From Pseudoflavitalea rhizosphaerae (GTDB lineage: Bacteria; Bacteroidota; Bacteroidia; Chitinophagales; Chitinophagaceae): a DNA stretch of 64,000 bases. The notes under the pieces were generated by a model. The model was not told where the DNA came from. It made no database searches and saw only the letters and a program-made list of their open reading frames with translations. The translations under genes and the position numbers were made by a program. Positions 1 through 8,213 of this stretch are shown here, in pieces (the stretch's first letter is position 1; each line of letters begins with the position of its first letter). The DNA lies in assembly GCF_003991355.1 (NCBI RefSeq), contig NZ_RCSU01000014.1, positions 1 through 64,000 of the forward strand, in the 5' to 3' direction.

Positions 1-39
1 TGGGTACACCGTAGGCCAGAGGCGAGCGACTGCCACAAC
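1..39. repeat. Partial dispersed palindromic element (copy A)
   Basis: The first 39 bases match the right half of the short element at 20427-20480: an ACACCGT-like loop, then an arm reading GAGGCGAGCGACTGCCAC. The left half is presumably outside the window. It ends where the -33 element of the next promoter begins. Confidence 0.6.
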
Positions 40-69
40 TTGCTATATTTTATGTATTGCCTACCTTTG
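39..69 (+). promoter_or_regulatory. Bacteroidota-type promoter for the aldo/keto reductase
   Basis: CTTG at 39-42, 19 bases, then TACCTTTG at 62-69 fits the TTTG-N19-TAnnTTTG consensus of the primary Bacteroidota sigma factor. The start codon lies 21 bases further on. Confidence 0.7.
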
Positions 70-90
70 CGTTTTTAAATCCGGAAGCAA

Positions 91-1080
91 ATGGAATATA
101 GAAAATTAGGCGAAACAGAGGTTGAAGCATCGGTAATCACTTTTGGAGCATGGGCCATCGGCGGATGGATGTGGGGCGGATCAGACAGGCAGGACGCCGT
201 GAAGGCCATTCGCGCCGCCTACCATGAAGGCGTTACCAGTATCGATACAGCACCCATTTACGGAATGGGGGTGAGTGAAGAGATCGTGGCTGAAGCCATC
301 GAAGGTATTCCCCGTAATAAAGTGCAGATCCTTACAAAGTTCGGCATGCGCTGGGATGTGAAGAAGGGAGATTTTGTGATGCACTCCAAAGACAATTACG
401 GAAAGGAGATCGATATCTATAAACTGGCATCGAAAGAAAGTGTGATCTATGAAGTAGAACAATGCCTGCGCAGACTGAAAACAGATTATATCGATCTGTA
501 CCAGTTGCACTGGCCCGACGTGACCACGCCGATTTCCGAAACAATGGAAGCGTTGGAAACCCTGGTGAAGCAGGGAAAGATCAGGGCTGCCGGTGTTTGT
601 AATTATAACACCAGCCAGATGAAGGAAGCTGGGCAGACCATTAAACTCGCTTCCGATCAGGTGAGCTACAGCATGATCTACCGTGACATTGAAAAAGAAC
701 TGGTGCCTTACTGCATCGACAATAAGAAATCGATCATCGCCTACAGCCCGCTGCAAAGGGGCTTGCTGACCGGCAAGATCAAACCCGGCCACCAGTTCGG
801 CGAAGGCGATACCCGCGAGGGAAACCGTTTCTATACCGAAGCGAATATCATCAAAACAAATAAGTTCCTGGACGAGATCAGGCCGCTGGCTGAGGCGAAA
901 AGCGCCACCCTGGGACAACTGGTGCTGGCCTGGACCATCAGGCAGCCGGGAATCACCATTGCGCTGGCAGGGGCAAGGAATGAGGAGCAGGCAGTGCAGA
1001 ATGCGAGAGCGGCGGCTGTAAAGCTGAGCCATGAAGAGGTCCTTTTCATTAATAAAAAACTGGCAGATTCCGGTTTTTAA
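91..1080 (+). CDS. Aldo/keto reductase
   Basis: A 329-residue NAD(P)H-dependent aldo/keto reductase with the usual cytosolic TIM-barrel fold. The catalytic tetrad is visible: D52 and Y57 in SIDTAPIYGMG, K83 in ILTKFGM and H140 in DLYQLHWPD. The C-terminal AGARNEEQAVQNARA is the cofactor-binding segment. It resembles the group that reduces sugars or general carbonyl compounds, but the substrate cannot be read from the sequence. The start ATG at 91 sits 21 bases behind a good promoter. Single gene; the next gene starts 89 bases downstream. Confidence 0.93.
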   Translation: MEYRKLGETEVEASVITFGAWAIGGWMWGGSDRQDAVKAIRAAYHEGVTSIDTAPIYGMGVSEEIVAEAIEGIPRNKVQILTKFGMRWDVKKGDFVMHSKDNYGKEIDIYKLASKESVIYEVEQCLRRLKTDYIDLYQLHWPDVTTPISETMEALETLVKQGKIRAAGVCNYNTSQMKEAGQTIKLASDQVSYSMIYRDIEKELVPYCIDNKKSIIAYSPLQRGLLTGKIKPGHQFGEGDTREGNRFYTEANIIKTNKFLDEIRPLAEAKSATLGQLVLAWTIRQPGITIALAGARNEEQAVQNARAAAVKLSHEEVLFINKKLADSGF

Positions 1081-1169
1081 GTGGAAACCCTGATTATAAA
1101 ACGCAGAAAGATAATTTTTTATATTACCAGCGTTTTGTAAATTAGGTTTCACTTTAAACTGCTGCCATT

Positions 1170-1568
1170 ATGATCAAACTTTCAGAGCTCAGACCAGGAG
1201 ACATCGTTAGGGTCGAATATGAAGGCCAGATGATTGACGGAACTGTTACAGAACTGAACAGGGAAGACAAGGAAGTAGGGGTGGAGACCGATGTTCAGGA
1301 ATTCTGGTTTACGCCAGACCATTTGTTTCCGGTGCCATTGGATGAAAATCAACTGTTTAAGCTGGGATTTACCCGGCATAACCTGGACGATGGGGCCATC
1401 AAGTACATGAAGAACAGTTTCCGGGTGATGATCCCTAAAGAGGGTGATTTCAACACGATGGAGATCTGGTGGAGGGAAGACAGGCGGAGCCTGAGAGAGC
1501 CGATCAATGTGCATGAATTACAGAACCATTATCACCAAATGACCAAGGTAGACCTCAACCCTGCCTAG
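1170..1568 (+). CDS. Conserved hypothetical protein
   Basis: A 132-residue soluble protein without signal peptide or membrane segment. The first half, with LRPGDIVRVEYEG and DGTVTELN, reads as a small beta-barrel similar to SH3/KOW-like folds. The middle carries PLDENQLFKLGF, a phrase I know from short phage-related and Bacteroidota hypotheticals in which it precedes an aromatic-rich C-terminus, as here (IWWREDRR). No enzyme motif is visible. It stands alone between the reductase and infA. Function unknown. Confidence 0.75.
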   Translation: MIKLSELRPGDIVRVEYEGQMIDGTVTELNREDKEVGVETDVQEFWFTPDHLFPVPLDENQLFKLGFTRHNLDDGAIKYMKNSFRVMIPKEGDFNTMEIWWREDRRSLREPINVHELQNHYHQMTKVDLNPA

Positions 1569-1672
1569 GTTTTTTCCAATAAAAATGGGGCCCAAAGGCT
1601 TGTTCAGCCGGTGTTACAGAATGCCTGAAAAAAATGCTCTGTTATTTTTTTCATATTTCTGGCTGAAATTCC

Positions 1673-1680
1673 TATCTTTG
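1673..1680 (+). promoter_or_regulatory. -7 box before infA
   Basis: TATCTTTG matches TAnnTTTG exactly and lies 17 bases before the infA start. The -33 region is only a T-rich tract, so the upstream half is weak. This is the only clear promoter seen for the alpha ribosomal operon. Confidence 0.6.
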
Positions 1681-1697
1681 CGCCTCCTTAAAAGTGT

Positions 1698-1916
1698 ATG
1701 GGCAAACAACCTTTAATCAAACAAGATGGACAAATTACAGAAGCACTGTCGAACGCAATGTTCAAAGTGAAACTGGAAAACGGCCACGAGATCCTGGCCA
1801 CCATCTCCGGCAAGATGCGCATGAATTATATCCGTATTCTTCCGGGCGACAAAGTAGGGGTGGAAATGAGCCCGTATGATCTGTCAAGAGGAAGGATAAT
1901 TTTCAGGTATAAATAA
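1698..1916 (+). CDS. infA: Translation initiation factor IF-1
   Basis: A 72-residue OB-fold protein of the family's exact length. It has the hallmark [20 protein letters not shown], then [25 protein letters not shown]. It binds the 30S A site during initiation. It is the first gene of an operon continuing into rpmJ, rpsM, rpsK, rpsD, rpoA and rplQ. In many relatives secY and map lie directly upstream; here a hypothetical gene does, so the cluster looks detached from the spc operon. Confidence 0.97.
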   Translation: MGKQPLIKQDGQITEALSNAMFKVKLENGHEILATISGKMRMNYIRILPGDKVGVEMSPYDLSRGRIIFRYK

Positions 1917-1953
1917 GTAACGCTGTAAAGCCGTTGCATCAAAAACAAACGTT

Positions 1954-2070
1954 ATGAAAGTTAGAGCATCAATTAAAAAACGCAGCGCTGATTGCAAGAT
2001 CGTGAGAAGGAAAGGTCGCCTGTACGTGATCAACAAAAAGAATCCCCGATTCAAGCAACGTCAGGGATAA
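1954..2070 (+). CDS. rpmJ: 50S ribosomal protein L36
   Basis: A 38-codon frame, ATG at 1954 and TAA at 2068-2070, beginning [20 protein letters not shown] and ending [12 protein letters not shown]. This is L36. Of the zinc-binding residues of the zinc-ribbon form, only the C in DCKIV is obvious; the second Cys and the His are replaced, so this looks like a zinc-independent version. It sits between infA and rpsM, its normal place. Confidence 0.95.
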   Translation: MKVRASIKKRSADCKIVRRKGRLYVINKKNPRFKQRQG

Positions 2071-2112
2071 TCAGCATTGAATCAAACTATCAACAAACAA
2101 TAAACAGTTAAT

Positions 2113-2493
2113 ATGGCTCGTATTGCCGGTGTAGACTTACCTAAAAATAAGCGTGGAGAAATCGGTCTTACCTATATCTATGGTATCGGTCGTTCTACTT
2201 CCCAGTACATCCTTGAGAAAGCAGGGATCGACTTAAGCAAGAAAGTGAATCAGTGGAATGATGATGAGCTGAATGCTATTCGTAACATCATTACGAATGA
2301 GTTCAAAGTAGAAGGACAACTGCGTTCTGAAGTACAGATGAGCATCAAGCGTCTGCTTGATATTGCCTGCTACCGTGGACTGCGCCATCGTAAAGGTCTG
2401 CCTGTTCGTGGTCAACGCACACGCACAAACAGCCGTACGAGAAAAGGTAAACGTAAAACAGTTGCCGGTAAGAAAAAGGCCGCTAAGAAATAG
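2113..2493 (+). CDS. rpsM: 30S ribosomal protein S13
   Basis: 126 residues, starting [20 protein letters not shown], with the helix-two-turns-helix YIYGIGRS segment and the basic tail [16 protein letters not shown] followed by a Lys-rich extension. S13 lies in the head of the 30S subunit and contacts tRNA. It lies 42 bases behind rpmJ and is followed by an unusually long, structured gap of 170 bases before rpsK. Confidence 0.97.
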   Translation: MARIAGVDLPKNKRGEIGLTYIYGIGRSTSQYILEKAGIDLSKKVNQWNDDELNAIRNIITNEFKVEGQLRSEVQMSIKRLLDIACYRGLRHRKGLPVRGQRTRTNSRTRKGKRKTVAGKKKAAKK

Positions 2494-2499
2494 ATTGAC

Positions 2500-2524
2500 G
2501 AGACGCAGCTACCAGTTGCGTCTT
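2500..2524 (+). promoter_or_regulatory. Hairpin behind rpsM
   Basis: AGACGCA at 2501-2507 pairs with TGCGTCT at 2517-2523 across a 9-base loop, seven bases after the rpsM stop codon. Only three T residues follow, so it is a weak terminator at most. It may partly attenuate transcription or protect the mRNA 3' end. Confidence 0.45.
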
Positions 2525-2663
2525 TCATCATATTCAGACCTGTTGTTCTTACGAGCAGCGTAAACGAGGACCGGTACCGGATCGCAAGGGTCGGCAGGAG
2601 GATTGGTCCCGCTCATTTCGGTGAGTTCATTTTAAATAATTTACAGACTACCTTTTTAAGTTT

Positions 2664-3077
2664 ATGGCTAAAGCACAAGGAAATCAGAAGGGCGGCGCAA
2701 AAGCTGCTGCCAAGAAGAGAGTGGTTAAAGTTGACTCTTATGGCGATGCACATATCTCCGCCACGTTCAACAACCTCATCATCAGCATCACTAACAAGCA
2801 AGGCCAGGTTATCTCCTGGAGCAGCGCCGGTAAAATGGGCTTCAGAGGTTCCAAAAAGAACACTCCGTATGCAGCTCAGATGGCTTCTGCTGATGCATCT
2901 AAAACTGCCATCGATGCAGGCGTGAAGAAAGTTGATGTTTACGTTCAGGGCCCCGGCGCTGGTCGTGAAGGAGCTATCCGCTCTCTCGCTCAAAGCGGCA
3001 TCGAAGTGGTGATGATCAAAGACGTTACGCCGTTACCACACAACGGTTGCCGTCCTCCCAAGAAAAGAAGAGTTTAG
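2664..3077 (+). CDS. rpsK: 30S ribosomal protein S11
   Basis: 137 residues. A Lys/Ala-rich N-terminus precedes the conserved core [40 protein letters not shown] and the C-terminal [17 protein letters not shown]11 sits on the 30S platform near the E site. It lies between two structured intergenic regions, 170 bases from rpsM and 137 bases from rpsD, which is loose for a ribosomal operon. Confidence 0.97.
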   Translation: MAKAQGNQKGGAKAAAKKRVVKVDSYGDAHISATFNNLIISITNKQGQVISWSSAGKMGFRGSKKNTPYAAQMASADASKTAIDAGVKKVDVYVQGPGAGREGAIRSLAQSGIEVVMIKDVTPLPHNGCRPPKKRRV

Positions 3078-3088
3078 TATTTATACCG

Positions 3089-3188
3089 GCTTTCAGCAAT
3101 CGGACAGGATCTTTCTGCCATTGCTGAAAGCTTATTTTATAACCGGGTCTGCGATTCATTTTTATTGATTTTTACTGATCGCGAGACC
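3089..3188 (+). promoter_or_regulatory. Two-hairpin structured region before rpsD
   Basis: The rpsK-rpsD gap holds two stems. The first is a perfect 12-bp stem, GCTTTCAGCAAT (3089-3100) with ATTGCTGAAAGC (3120-3131), followed by TTATTTTAT. The second pairs GGTCT-CGAT (from about 3144) with ATCG-AGACC (to about 3188). S4 autoregulates its operon in other bacteria by binding mRNA, so an S4-binding leader or attenuator is a reasonable inference. Confidence 0.55.
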
Positions 3189-3214
3189 GTCATCAAAAAA
3201 TCAATTTAACAATT

Positions 3215-3820
3215 ATGGCACGTTATACTGGTCCAAAAACAAGAATCTGCCGCATTTTCGGCGAGCCTATCTTAGGCAACGGCAAATATCTCAGCAAGAA
3301 CAGCAATCCTCCCGGACAACATGGTCCTACCAAGAAGCGTAAAGCACCCGGTGAGTATGCGCTGCAGTTGAAAGAAAAGCAAAAAGCCAAATACACTTAC
3401 GGTGTACTGGAAAAACAATTCCGCAGAACATTCGATGAGGCTGCACGCCGTAAAGGTGCAACAGGTGAGAACCTGATGAAGCTCCTCGAAGCACGTCTCG
3501 ATAACGCTGTTTACCGTCTCGGTATGGCTGCCAGCCGTCCCGGCGCCCGTCAGCTCGTTAGCCACAAACACGTAACAGTGAATGGCGAGGTGGTGAACAT
3601 CCCTTCTTTCCAACTGAAGCCAGGCGATGTGATCAGTGTTCGTGAGAAAGACAAAGCCAATGCTTCCATTACCGGAACTTTCCGCGGAAAGAATGCAAAA
3701 TTCACCTGGATGGATTGGAGTGAGTCCGAAATGCAGGGTACTTTCGTAGCTTATCCAGAGCGTGAAAGCATTCCTGAGAACATTAAGGAGCAGTTGATTG
3801 TTGAATTGTATTCTAAGTAA
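3215..3820 (+). CDS. rpsD: 30S ribosomal protein S4
   Basis: 201 residues, starting [19 protein letters not shown]. The N-terminal S4 region lacks the four-Cys zinc motif (single C in RICRIF). The S4 RNA-binding domain spans about 93-155 ([30 protein letters not shown]...). The C-terminus [10 protein letters not shown] is typical. S4 is a primary 16S rRNA binder and often the regulator of this operon. It follows the structured gap and precedes rpoA by 23 bases. Confidence 0.97.
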   Translation: MARYTGPKTRICRIFGEPILGNGKYLSKNSNPPGQHGPTKKRKAPGEYALQLKEKQKAKYTYGVLEKQFRRTFDEAARRKGATGENLMKLLEARLDNAVYRLGMAASRPGARQLVSHKHVTVNGEVVNIPSFQLKPGDVISVREKDKANASITGTFRGKNAKFTWMDWSESEMQGTFVAYPERESIPENIKEQLIVELYSK

Positions 3821-3843
3821 TCATTAAACTGAAATTTTAAAAT

Positions 3844-4845
3844 ATGGCCATTTTAAATTTCCAAAAACCAGACAAAATCGTTCTGCAGAAAGCAACAGAA
3901 TTCGAAGCACAATTCGAGTTCCGTCCGCTGGAACCCGGCTTCGGTGTAACCATCGGTAACGCCCTTCGCAGGGTATTGCTGAGCTCTCTGGAAGGTTTTG
4001 CGATCACTGGTATCCGCATCGAAGGTGTAGATCATGAGTTCGCTACCATCAAGGGCATCACTGAAGACGTTCTGGAGATCATTCTGAACCTGAAACAGGT
4101 TCGCTTCAAGAAGAAAGTGGAGCATGAAGTGGCCCAGGAAAAGATCACCCTGAGCATCAAAAATAAAACAGAATTCACTGCCGGTATGATCGGTGAAGCT
4201 ACTCAAAGCTTCGAGATCATGAACCCCGAGCTGCTGATCTGCACACTCGATAGCTCAGCCAAGCTGGACATCGAGCTGTCTGTATCCAAAGGCCGTGGTT
4301 ATGTTCCTGCTGAGGATAACAAAGTAAAAGACGCTCCGTTCGGTTATATCCCAACTGACGCCATTTACACTCCGATCAAGAATGTAAAATACGCTATCGA
4401 GAATACGCGTGTGGAACAACGTACCGACTATGAGAAACTCATCATGGATGTTGCTACAGACGGTACTATCCACCCGGAAGAAGCGGTGAAACAAGCAAGC
4501 CGCATCCTGATCCAGCACCTGATGATCATCACTGATGAGAACATCACTTTCGACAATAAGGAAGACAAGAAAGAAGATGTGGTGGATGAGCAAATGCTGC
4601 AGCTCCGCAAGATCCTGAAAACTCCGCTGGAAGACCTGGATCTTTCTGTTCGCGCCTTCAACTGTCTGAAAGCCGCCAAGATCAACTCACTCTCTGAGCT
4701 GGTTCAGTACGAGCAGGAAGACCTGATGAAGTTCCGTAACTTCGGTCAGAAATCTCTGGCTGAGATCGAGCAGGTACTGGCAGAAAGAGGCCTCCACTTC
4801 GGTATGGACCTCAGCAAGCTGGGACTGGACAAAGAAGAACTCTAG
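3844..4845 (+). CDS. rpoA: RNA polymerase alpha subunit
   Basis: 333 residues of usual length. The N-terminal dimerisation domain (about 1-235) has RPLEPGFGVTIGNALRRVLLSSL and the second conserved block around GRGYVPAEDN. An acidic, Lys-rich linker follows. The C-terminal domain (about 255-333) has the helix-hairpin-helix pair TPLEDLDLSVRAFNCLKAA and NFGQKSLAEIEQVL, which contacts upstream DNA and regulators. It lies in the alpha operon between rpsD and rplQ. Confidence 0.98.
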   Translation: MAILNFQKPDKIVLQKATEFEAQFEFRPLEPGFGVTIGNALRRVLLSSLEGFAITGIRIEGVDHEFATIKGITEDVLEIILNLKQVRFKKKVEHEVAQEKITLSIKNKTEFTAGMIGEATQSFEIMNPELLICTLDSSAKLDIELSVSKGRGYVPAEDNKVKDAPFGYIPTDAIYTPIKNVKYAIENTRVEQRTDYEKLIMDVATDGTIHPEEAVKQASRILIQHLMIITDENITFDNKEDKKEDVVDEQMLQLRKILKTPLEDLDLSVRAFNCLKAAKINSLSELVQYEQEDLMKFRNFGQKSLAEIEQVLAERGLHFGMDLSKLGLDKEEL

Positions 4846-4909
4846 TTAAATATTCACTTGTAGGTTGCAATTCCTGACACGGTGCAACTGAATCTAAAAA
4901 CAAATCGTC

Positions 4910-5392
4910 ATGCGTCACGGAGACAAGATCAACAATCTCGGCAGAACAGCCAGCCACAGGGCAGCAATGCTCAGCAATATGACCAGCCAGCTGATCATGC
5001 ACAAGCGTATCGTTACCACCCTGGCCAAAGCCAAGGCACTGCGTAAATATGCTGAGCCCCTGATCACTAAAGGAAAAGAGAACACCACTCACCAACGTCG
5101 TGTAGTGTTCAGCTACCTGCAGGACAAAGAGGCTGTAACTGAACTGTTCGGACCTATCGCTGAAAAGATCGGTGGCCGTCCCGGTGGTTATACCCGCATC
5201 ATCAAGTTGGGCATCCGTCAGGGTGACAACGCTGAAAGGGCAATGATCGAACTGGTTGACTTCAACGAGATCTACGGTAAGGGTAAAGGTGAGGTTAAAG
5301 AAGCTGCTAAGAAAACACGTCGTAGCCGCTCTACCGCTAAAAAAGCAGACAGCACTGAAGCTGCAGCACCTGAAGCTCCCGCAGCCGAATAA
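4910..5392 (+). CDS. rplQ: 50S ribosomal protein L17
   Basis: 160 residues. The core [24 protein letters not shown] and the C-terminal block [23 protein letters not shown] are diagnostic. A tail of about 35 residues rich in Lys/Arg then Ala/Glu (ending PEAPAAE) extends beyond the roughly 120-residue E. coli protein; such tails are common in Bacteroidota. It is the last gene of the operon, with a strong terminator 26 bases beyond the stop. Confidence 0.97.
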   Translation: MRHGDKINNLGRTASHRAAMLSNMTSQLIMHKRIVTTLAKAKALRKYAEPLITKGKENTTHQRRVVFSYLQDKEAVTELFGPIAEKIGGRPGGYTRIIKLGIRQGDNAERAMIELVDFNEIYGKGKGEVKEAAKKTRRSRSTAKKADSTEAAAPEAPAAE

Positions 5393-5417
5393 TCAGATGA
5401 TTAGCGCATTACATATC

Positions 5418-5450
5418 AAAGCCCTGCTTGCAAAAGAGCAGGGCTTTTTT
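5418..5450 (+). terminator. Terminator of the alpha operon
   Basis: AAAGCCCTGCT (5418-5428) pairs perfectly with AGCAGGGCTTT (5437-5447) over an 8-base loop, followed by a T run. It is an intrinsic terminator and separates the ribosomal operon from carA. Confidence 0.85.
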
Positions 5451-5540
5451 ACGGCCTGCCAGTGAGAATAAACTGTGTAAAATTTAGCAGGCCATCGCAT
5501 TCAATTATTGTGTTTCTTTGCAAAACTTTTTTTGAAAAAC

Positions 5541-6647
5541 ATGTCAACACCTCTTCAAAAACAGGCCATACTCCTTCTGGAAGATGGTACGGTTCATTAT
5601 GGTAAAGCATTTGGTAAGATCGGTACAACCACCGGCGAGATCTGTTTCAATACAGGTATGACCGGGTACCAGGAAGTTTTTACCGATCCCAGTTATTATG
5701 GACAGATCATCATCATGAACAATGTACACGTAGGTAACTACGGTATAAAGGATGATGAAGTGGAGTCTGACAGCGTTAAGATCCGTGGGCTTATCGGACG
5801 TAACCTCGAGGAGCAATACTCCCGCAAACTGGCCAATGCCTCCCTGGATACCTACATGCAGATGAACAATATCGTGTGCATCGAAGGCGTGGATACCCGC
5901 GACCTGGTTACGCATGTACGTCAGAAAGGCGCCATGAACTGCATCATCTCTTCCGAGATACTGGATGTGGAAGAACTGAAAAAAGAACTCGCTAAAGTGC
6001 CCAGCATGGACGGCCTGGAGCTCGCCAGCAAAGTGAGCACCAATGAAGCTTACACCATGGGCGATCCCAACTCCGATGTACGCATTGCAGTACTGGACTA
6101 CGGCACCAAGCAACATATCCTCCAGTGCATGGTAGACAGGGGCGCACACCTGAAAGTGTTCCCTGCAAAATCCAAACTGGCAGACCTGAAAGCGTTTAGC
6201 CCTAACGGTTATTTCATCTCCAATGGCCCCGGAGACCCCGCCGCCATGGATTATGCCATCGATACCGTGAAGGATGTACTGAATGAAAGCAAACCTACAT
6301 TCGGAATCTGTCTCGGCCACCAGTTACTGGCCCTCGCAAGCGGTATCAATACTTTCAAAATGCACCACGGCCACCGCGGCCTCAACCACCCGGTGAAAAA
6401 CCTGATCACAGGTAAATGTGAGGTAACTACCCAGAACCACGGTTTTGGCGTAGATCCCAAAGAAGTGTCCAAAGCCACTAACGTGGAGATCACACACGTT
6501 AACCTGAACGACGAATCAATCGAAGGCATCCGTCTGAAAGACAGACCCGCCTTTTCTGTACAATATCACCCGGAAAGCACACCAGGGCCGCACGATAGCC
6601 GCTACCTGTTCGACGACTTCATTGAGCTGATCAAAAAGCACAATTAA
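5541..6647 (+). CDS. carA: Carbamoyl-phosphate synthase small subunit
   Basis: A 368-residue glutaminase subunit that releases ammonia for the large subunit in pyrimidine and arginine synthesis. The N-terminal half has LLEDGTVHYGKAFG and TGMTGYQEVFTDPSY. The class I amidotransferase half has SNGPGDPAAM, the nucleophile Cys in FGICLGHQLL and the His/Glu pair in YHPESTPGPHD. The start MSTPLQKQ at 5541 fits homologues. A frame open further upstream to 5508 would run through a TTTCTTTG sequence (5513-5520) that looks like the -7 box. The partner carB is not in the window. Confidence 0.95.
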   Translation: MSTPLQKQAILLLEDGTVHYGKAFGKIGTTTGEICFNTGMTGYQEVFTDPSYYGQIIIMNNVHVGNYGIKDDEVESDSVKIRGLIGRNLEEQYSRKLANASLDTYMQMNNIVCIEGVDTRDLVTHVRQKGAMNCIISSEILDVEELKKELAKVPSMDGLELASKVSTNEAYTMGDPNSDVRIAVLDYGTKQHILQCMVDRGAHLKVFPAKSKLADLKAFSPNGYFISNGPGDPAAMDYAIDTVKDVLNESKPTFGICLGHQLLALASGINTFKMHHGHRGLNHPVKNLITGKCEVTTQNHGFGVDPKEVSKATNVEITHVNLNDESIEGIRLKDRPAFSVQYHPESTPGPHDSRYLFDDFIELIKKHN

Positions 6648-6679
6648 GCCGGAGAAAGCTTTCGGGTATTTTATTGAAC

Positions 6680-6726
6680 CAGCCACTTCATAGCACAATG
6701 AACTTGTGTTGGGGTGGCTGTTTTTA
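6680..6726 (+). terminator. Terminator of carA
   Basis: CAGCCAC (6680-6686) pairs with GTGGCTG (6714-6720), with an inner stem GCACAA/TTGTGT, followed by TTTTTATT. It is a nested intrinsic terminator. Confidence 0.75.
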
Positions 6727-6760
6727 TTGATTGATCTTCTAAACCTCCTAATAATAAGCT

Positions 6761-7579
6761 ATGAAACTTGAATTCCTGAGCGCCGCGATAACAGTCCTTA
6801 TGATGTTCTCTTCCTGCCAAAAGGAAGGTAATACACAAGAAGAAAAACCTAAATGTAAACTCGTTAAAGTAACTCAGGGGCTTGACCCGGATACGGATTC
6901 TGTATATCAGTTCAGATACAATTCCAATGGTCTTCCCTCCGCAATGACTATGGAATTTGCAACTACCATTTTCTTCGACTGGATGGATTTCGTTTACAAG
7001 CCAGGGACATCCCTATTGGATAAGATCTGGGGTGGAGACCCGCAGGATCCTTTTCTAATCCAATACGAATACAATGCCCAGAACAAACTGATCAAATCCA
7101 AATATTTCCTTGGACAAGAGTTCACATATCAATACGACAATGAGGGGCAACTTAGCAGGGTTGATGCTGCTGACGGCGGATATCCGAAAGATTATTACTT
7201 TGAAACTGGGTTTGATAAAAACGGGAACCTTACTAAATGTTACAGGAGAAAAATTGCTGATAACAGTTTCCTGGATGGTTTTACTGTTGAATATTCCGAT
7301 ATTGAAAATACTCTTGGGTTATTGAGCGCTTTAAATATAAGCGAGAACATCGGGACTATCCACCTTTTCCCCGGAAGCCATATCTATCCTGTTCCCTCAA
7401 AGCATTTGGCAAGGTCTCTGACTGGCAGGAACGCAAATGGCGATGCCATCGCTTCTATAAGTCATACATACGAAAGAGATGCTTCGGGCAATATTACCAA
7501 AGCAGTGCTGAGGCTAGATAACTGGGGCTCATTGACAGGTGAGATAAATACCTGGAAGTTTGAATACGAGTGTAAATAA
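6761..7579 (+). CDS. Lipoprotein with YD-repeat-like segments
   Basis: 272 residues. The signal peptide ends in a lipobox (MMFSSC, Cys near residue 20), so the protein is probably lipid-anchored. The body has strand-turn units such as YQFRYNSNGLPSAM, IQYEYNAQNKLIKSKYF, YQYDNEGQLSRVD and HTYERDASGNITKAVL, the spacing of YD/RHS-like repeats; similar Bacteroidota lipoproteins carry the DUF4595 label. The base sequence is more AT-rich than its neighbours. No enzymatic motif is visible. It is likely a surface or periplasmic beta-rich protein of unknown role. Confidence 0.8.
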   Translation: MKLEFLSAAITVLMMFSSCQKEGNTQEEKPKCKLVKVTQGLDPDTDSVYQFRYNSNGLPSAMTMEFATTIFFDWMDFVYKPGTSLLDKIWGGDPQDPFLIQYEYNAQNKLIKSKYFLGQEFTYQYDNEGQLSRVDAADGGYPKDYYFETGFDKNGNLTKCYRRKIADNSFLDGFTVEYSDIENTLGLLSALNISENIGTIHLFPGSHIYPVPSKHLARSLTGRNANGDAIASISHTYERDASGNITKAVLRLDNWGSLTGEINTWKFEYECK

Positions 7580-7688
7580 CAACTAAAAAGTCATTGATTG
7601 CCGGCGTCAGGTCCTGATGACGGCTGAATTCAATCCAGTCGCATTTCCAAACAATCTGCGTATTTTAGTGCCTCATAAAACCACTTCA

Positions 7689-8111
7689 ATGAAGATCGCC
7701 ATCATCAATGGTCCCAATCTCAACCTGCTTGGCAAACGTGAAAAAGGCATTTACGGGAATATGTCATTTGAGGATTATTTCGCTTTCCTGCAAGAGAAAT
7801 ACCCGCATATCCATTTCCACTATTTCCAGAGCAATATTGAAGGCGAACTGGTGAATGAACTACAACGTGTAGGGTATGAGTACGATGGCATCATCATGAA
7901 TCCTGCTGCATACACACATACTTCAGTGGCCATCGGCGATGCCATTGCGGCTATCACCACTCCGGTAGTGGAAGTACATATTTCGAATGTGCATGCCCGT
8001 GAGGAGTTCAGGAAGATCTCGCATGTGAGTGCTAAGGCAGCGGGCAGTATCATCGGCCTGGGTTTGAAAGGATATGAACTGGCGCTGTTGTATCTTACTG
8101 ATAAGGGTTGA
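7689..8111 (+). CDS. aroQ: Type II 3-dehydroquinate dehydratase
   Basis: 140 residues, the typical length. It catalyses the third step of the shikimate pathway. Motifs: IINGPNLNLLGKREKGIYG with the catalytic Tyr, SNIEGELVNEL, NPAAYTHTSVAIGDAI and EVHISNVHAREEFR with the catalytic His. The start MKIAIIN at 7689 matches homologues; a frame open from 7617 adds 24 residues with no family similarity. Single gene with a terminator shared with the convergent isomerase gene. Confidence 0.95.
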   Translation: MKIAIINGPNLNLLGKREKGIYGNMSFEDYFAFLQEKYPHIHFHYFQSNIEGELVNELQRVGYEYDGIIMNPAAYTHTSVAIGDAIAAITTPVVEVHISNVHAREEFRKISHVSAKAAGSIIGLGLKGYELALLYLTDKG

Positions 8112-8135
8112 TCAATACGAAAAGCACAATATTAC

Positions 8136-8166
8136 AAAGCCGGATAGCATCACTATCCGGCTTTTA
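8136..8166. terminator. Bidirectional terminator
   Basis: AAAGCCGGATAG (8136-8147) pairs perfectly with CTATCCGGCTTT (8153-8164) around a 5-base loop, with T residues on the plus side and A residues on the other. It sits between convergent aroQ and the isomerase gene. Confidence 0.8.
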
Positions 8167-8213
8167 TCGTAGAAAAGCAGTTGACTATTCACCTGCTTTT
8201 TCCAGTTCCTTGT

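Noticed and set aside
181-1152. Long open frame antisense to the aldo/keto reductase gene
   Set aside because: It mirrors the codon structure of the plus-strand gene, shows no known motif and has no promoter; similar antisense frames shadow most genes in the window and were left out.
5508-5540. Upstream extension of carA
   Set aside because: It would add 11 residues encoded across a TTTCTTTG promoter-like sequence, not matching the family N-terminus.
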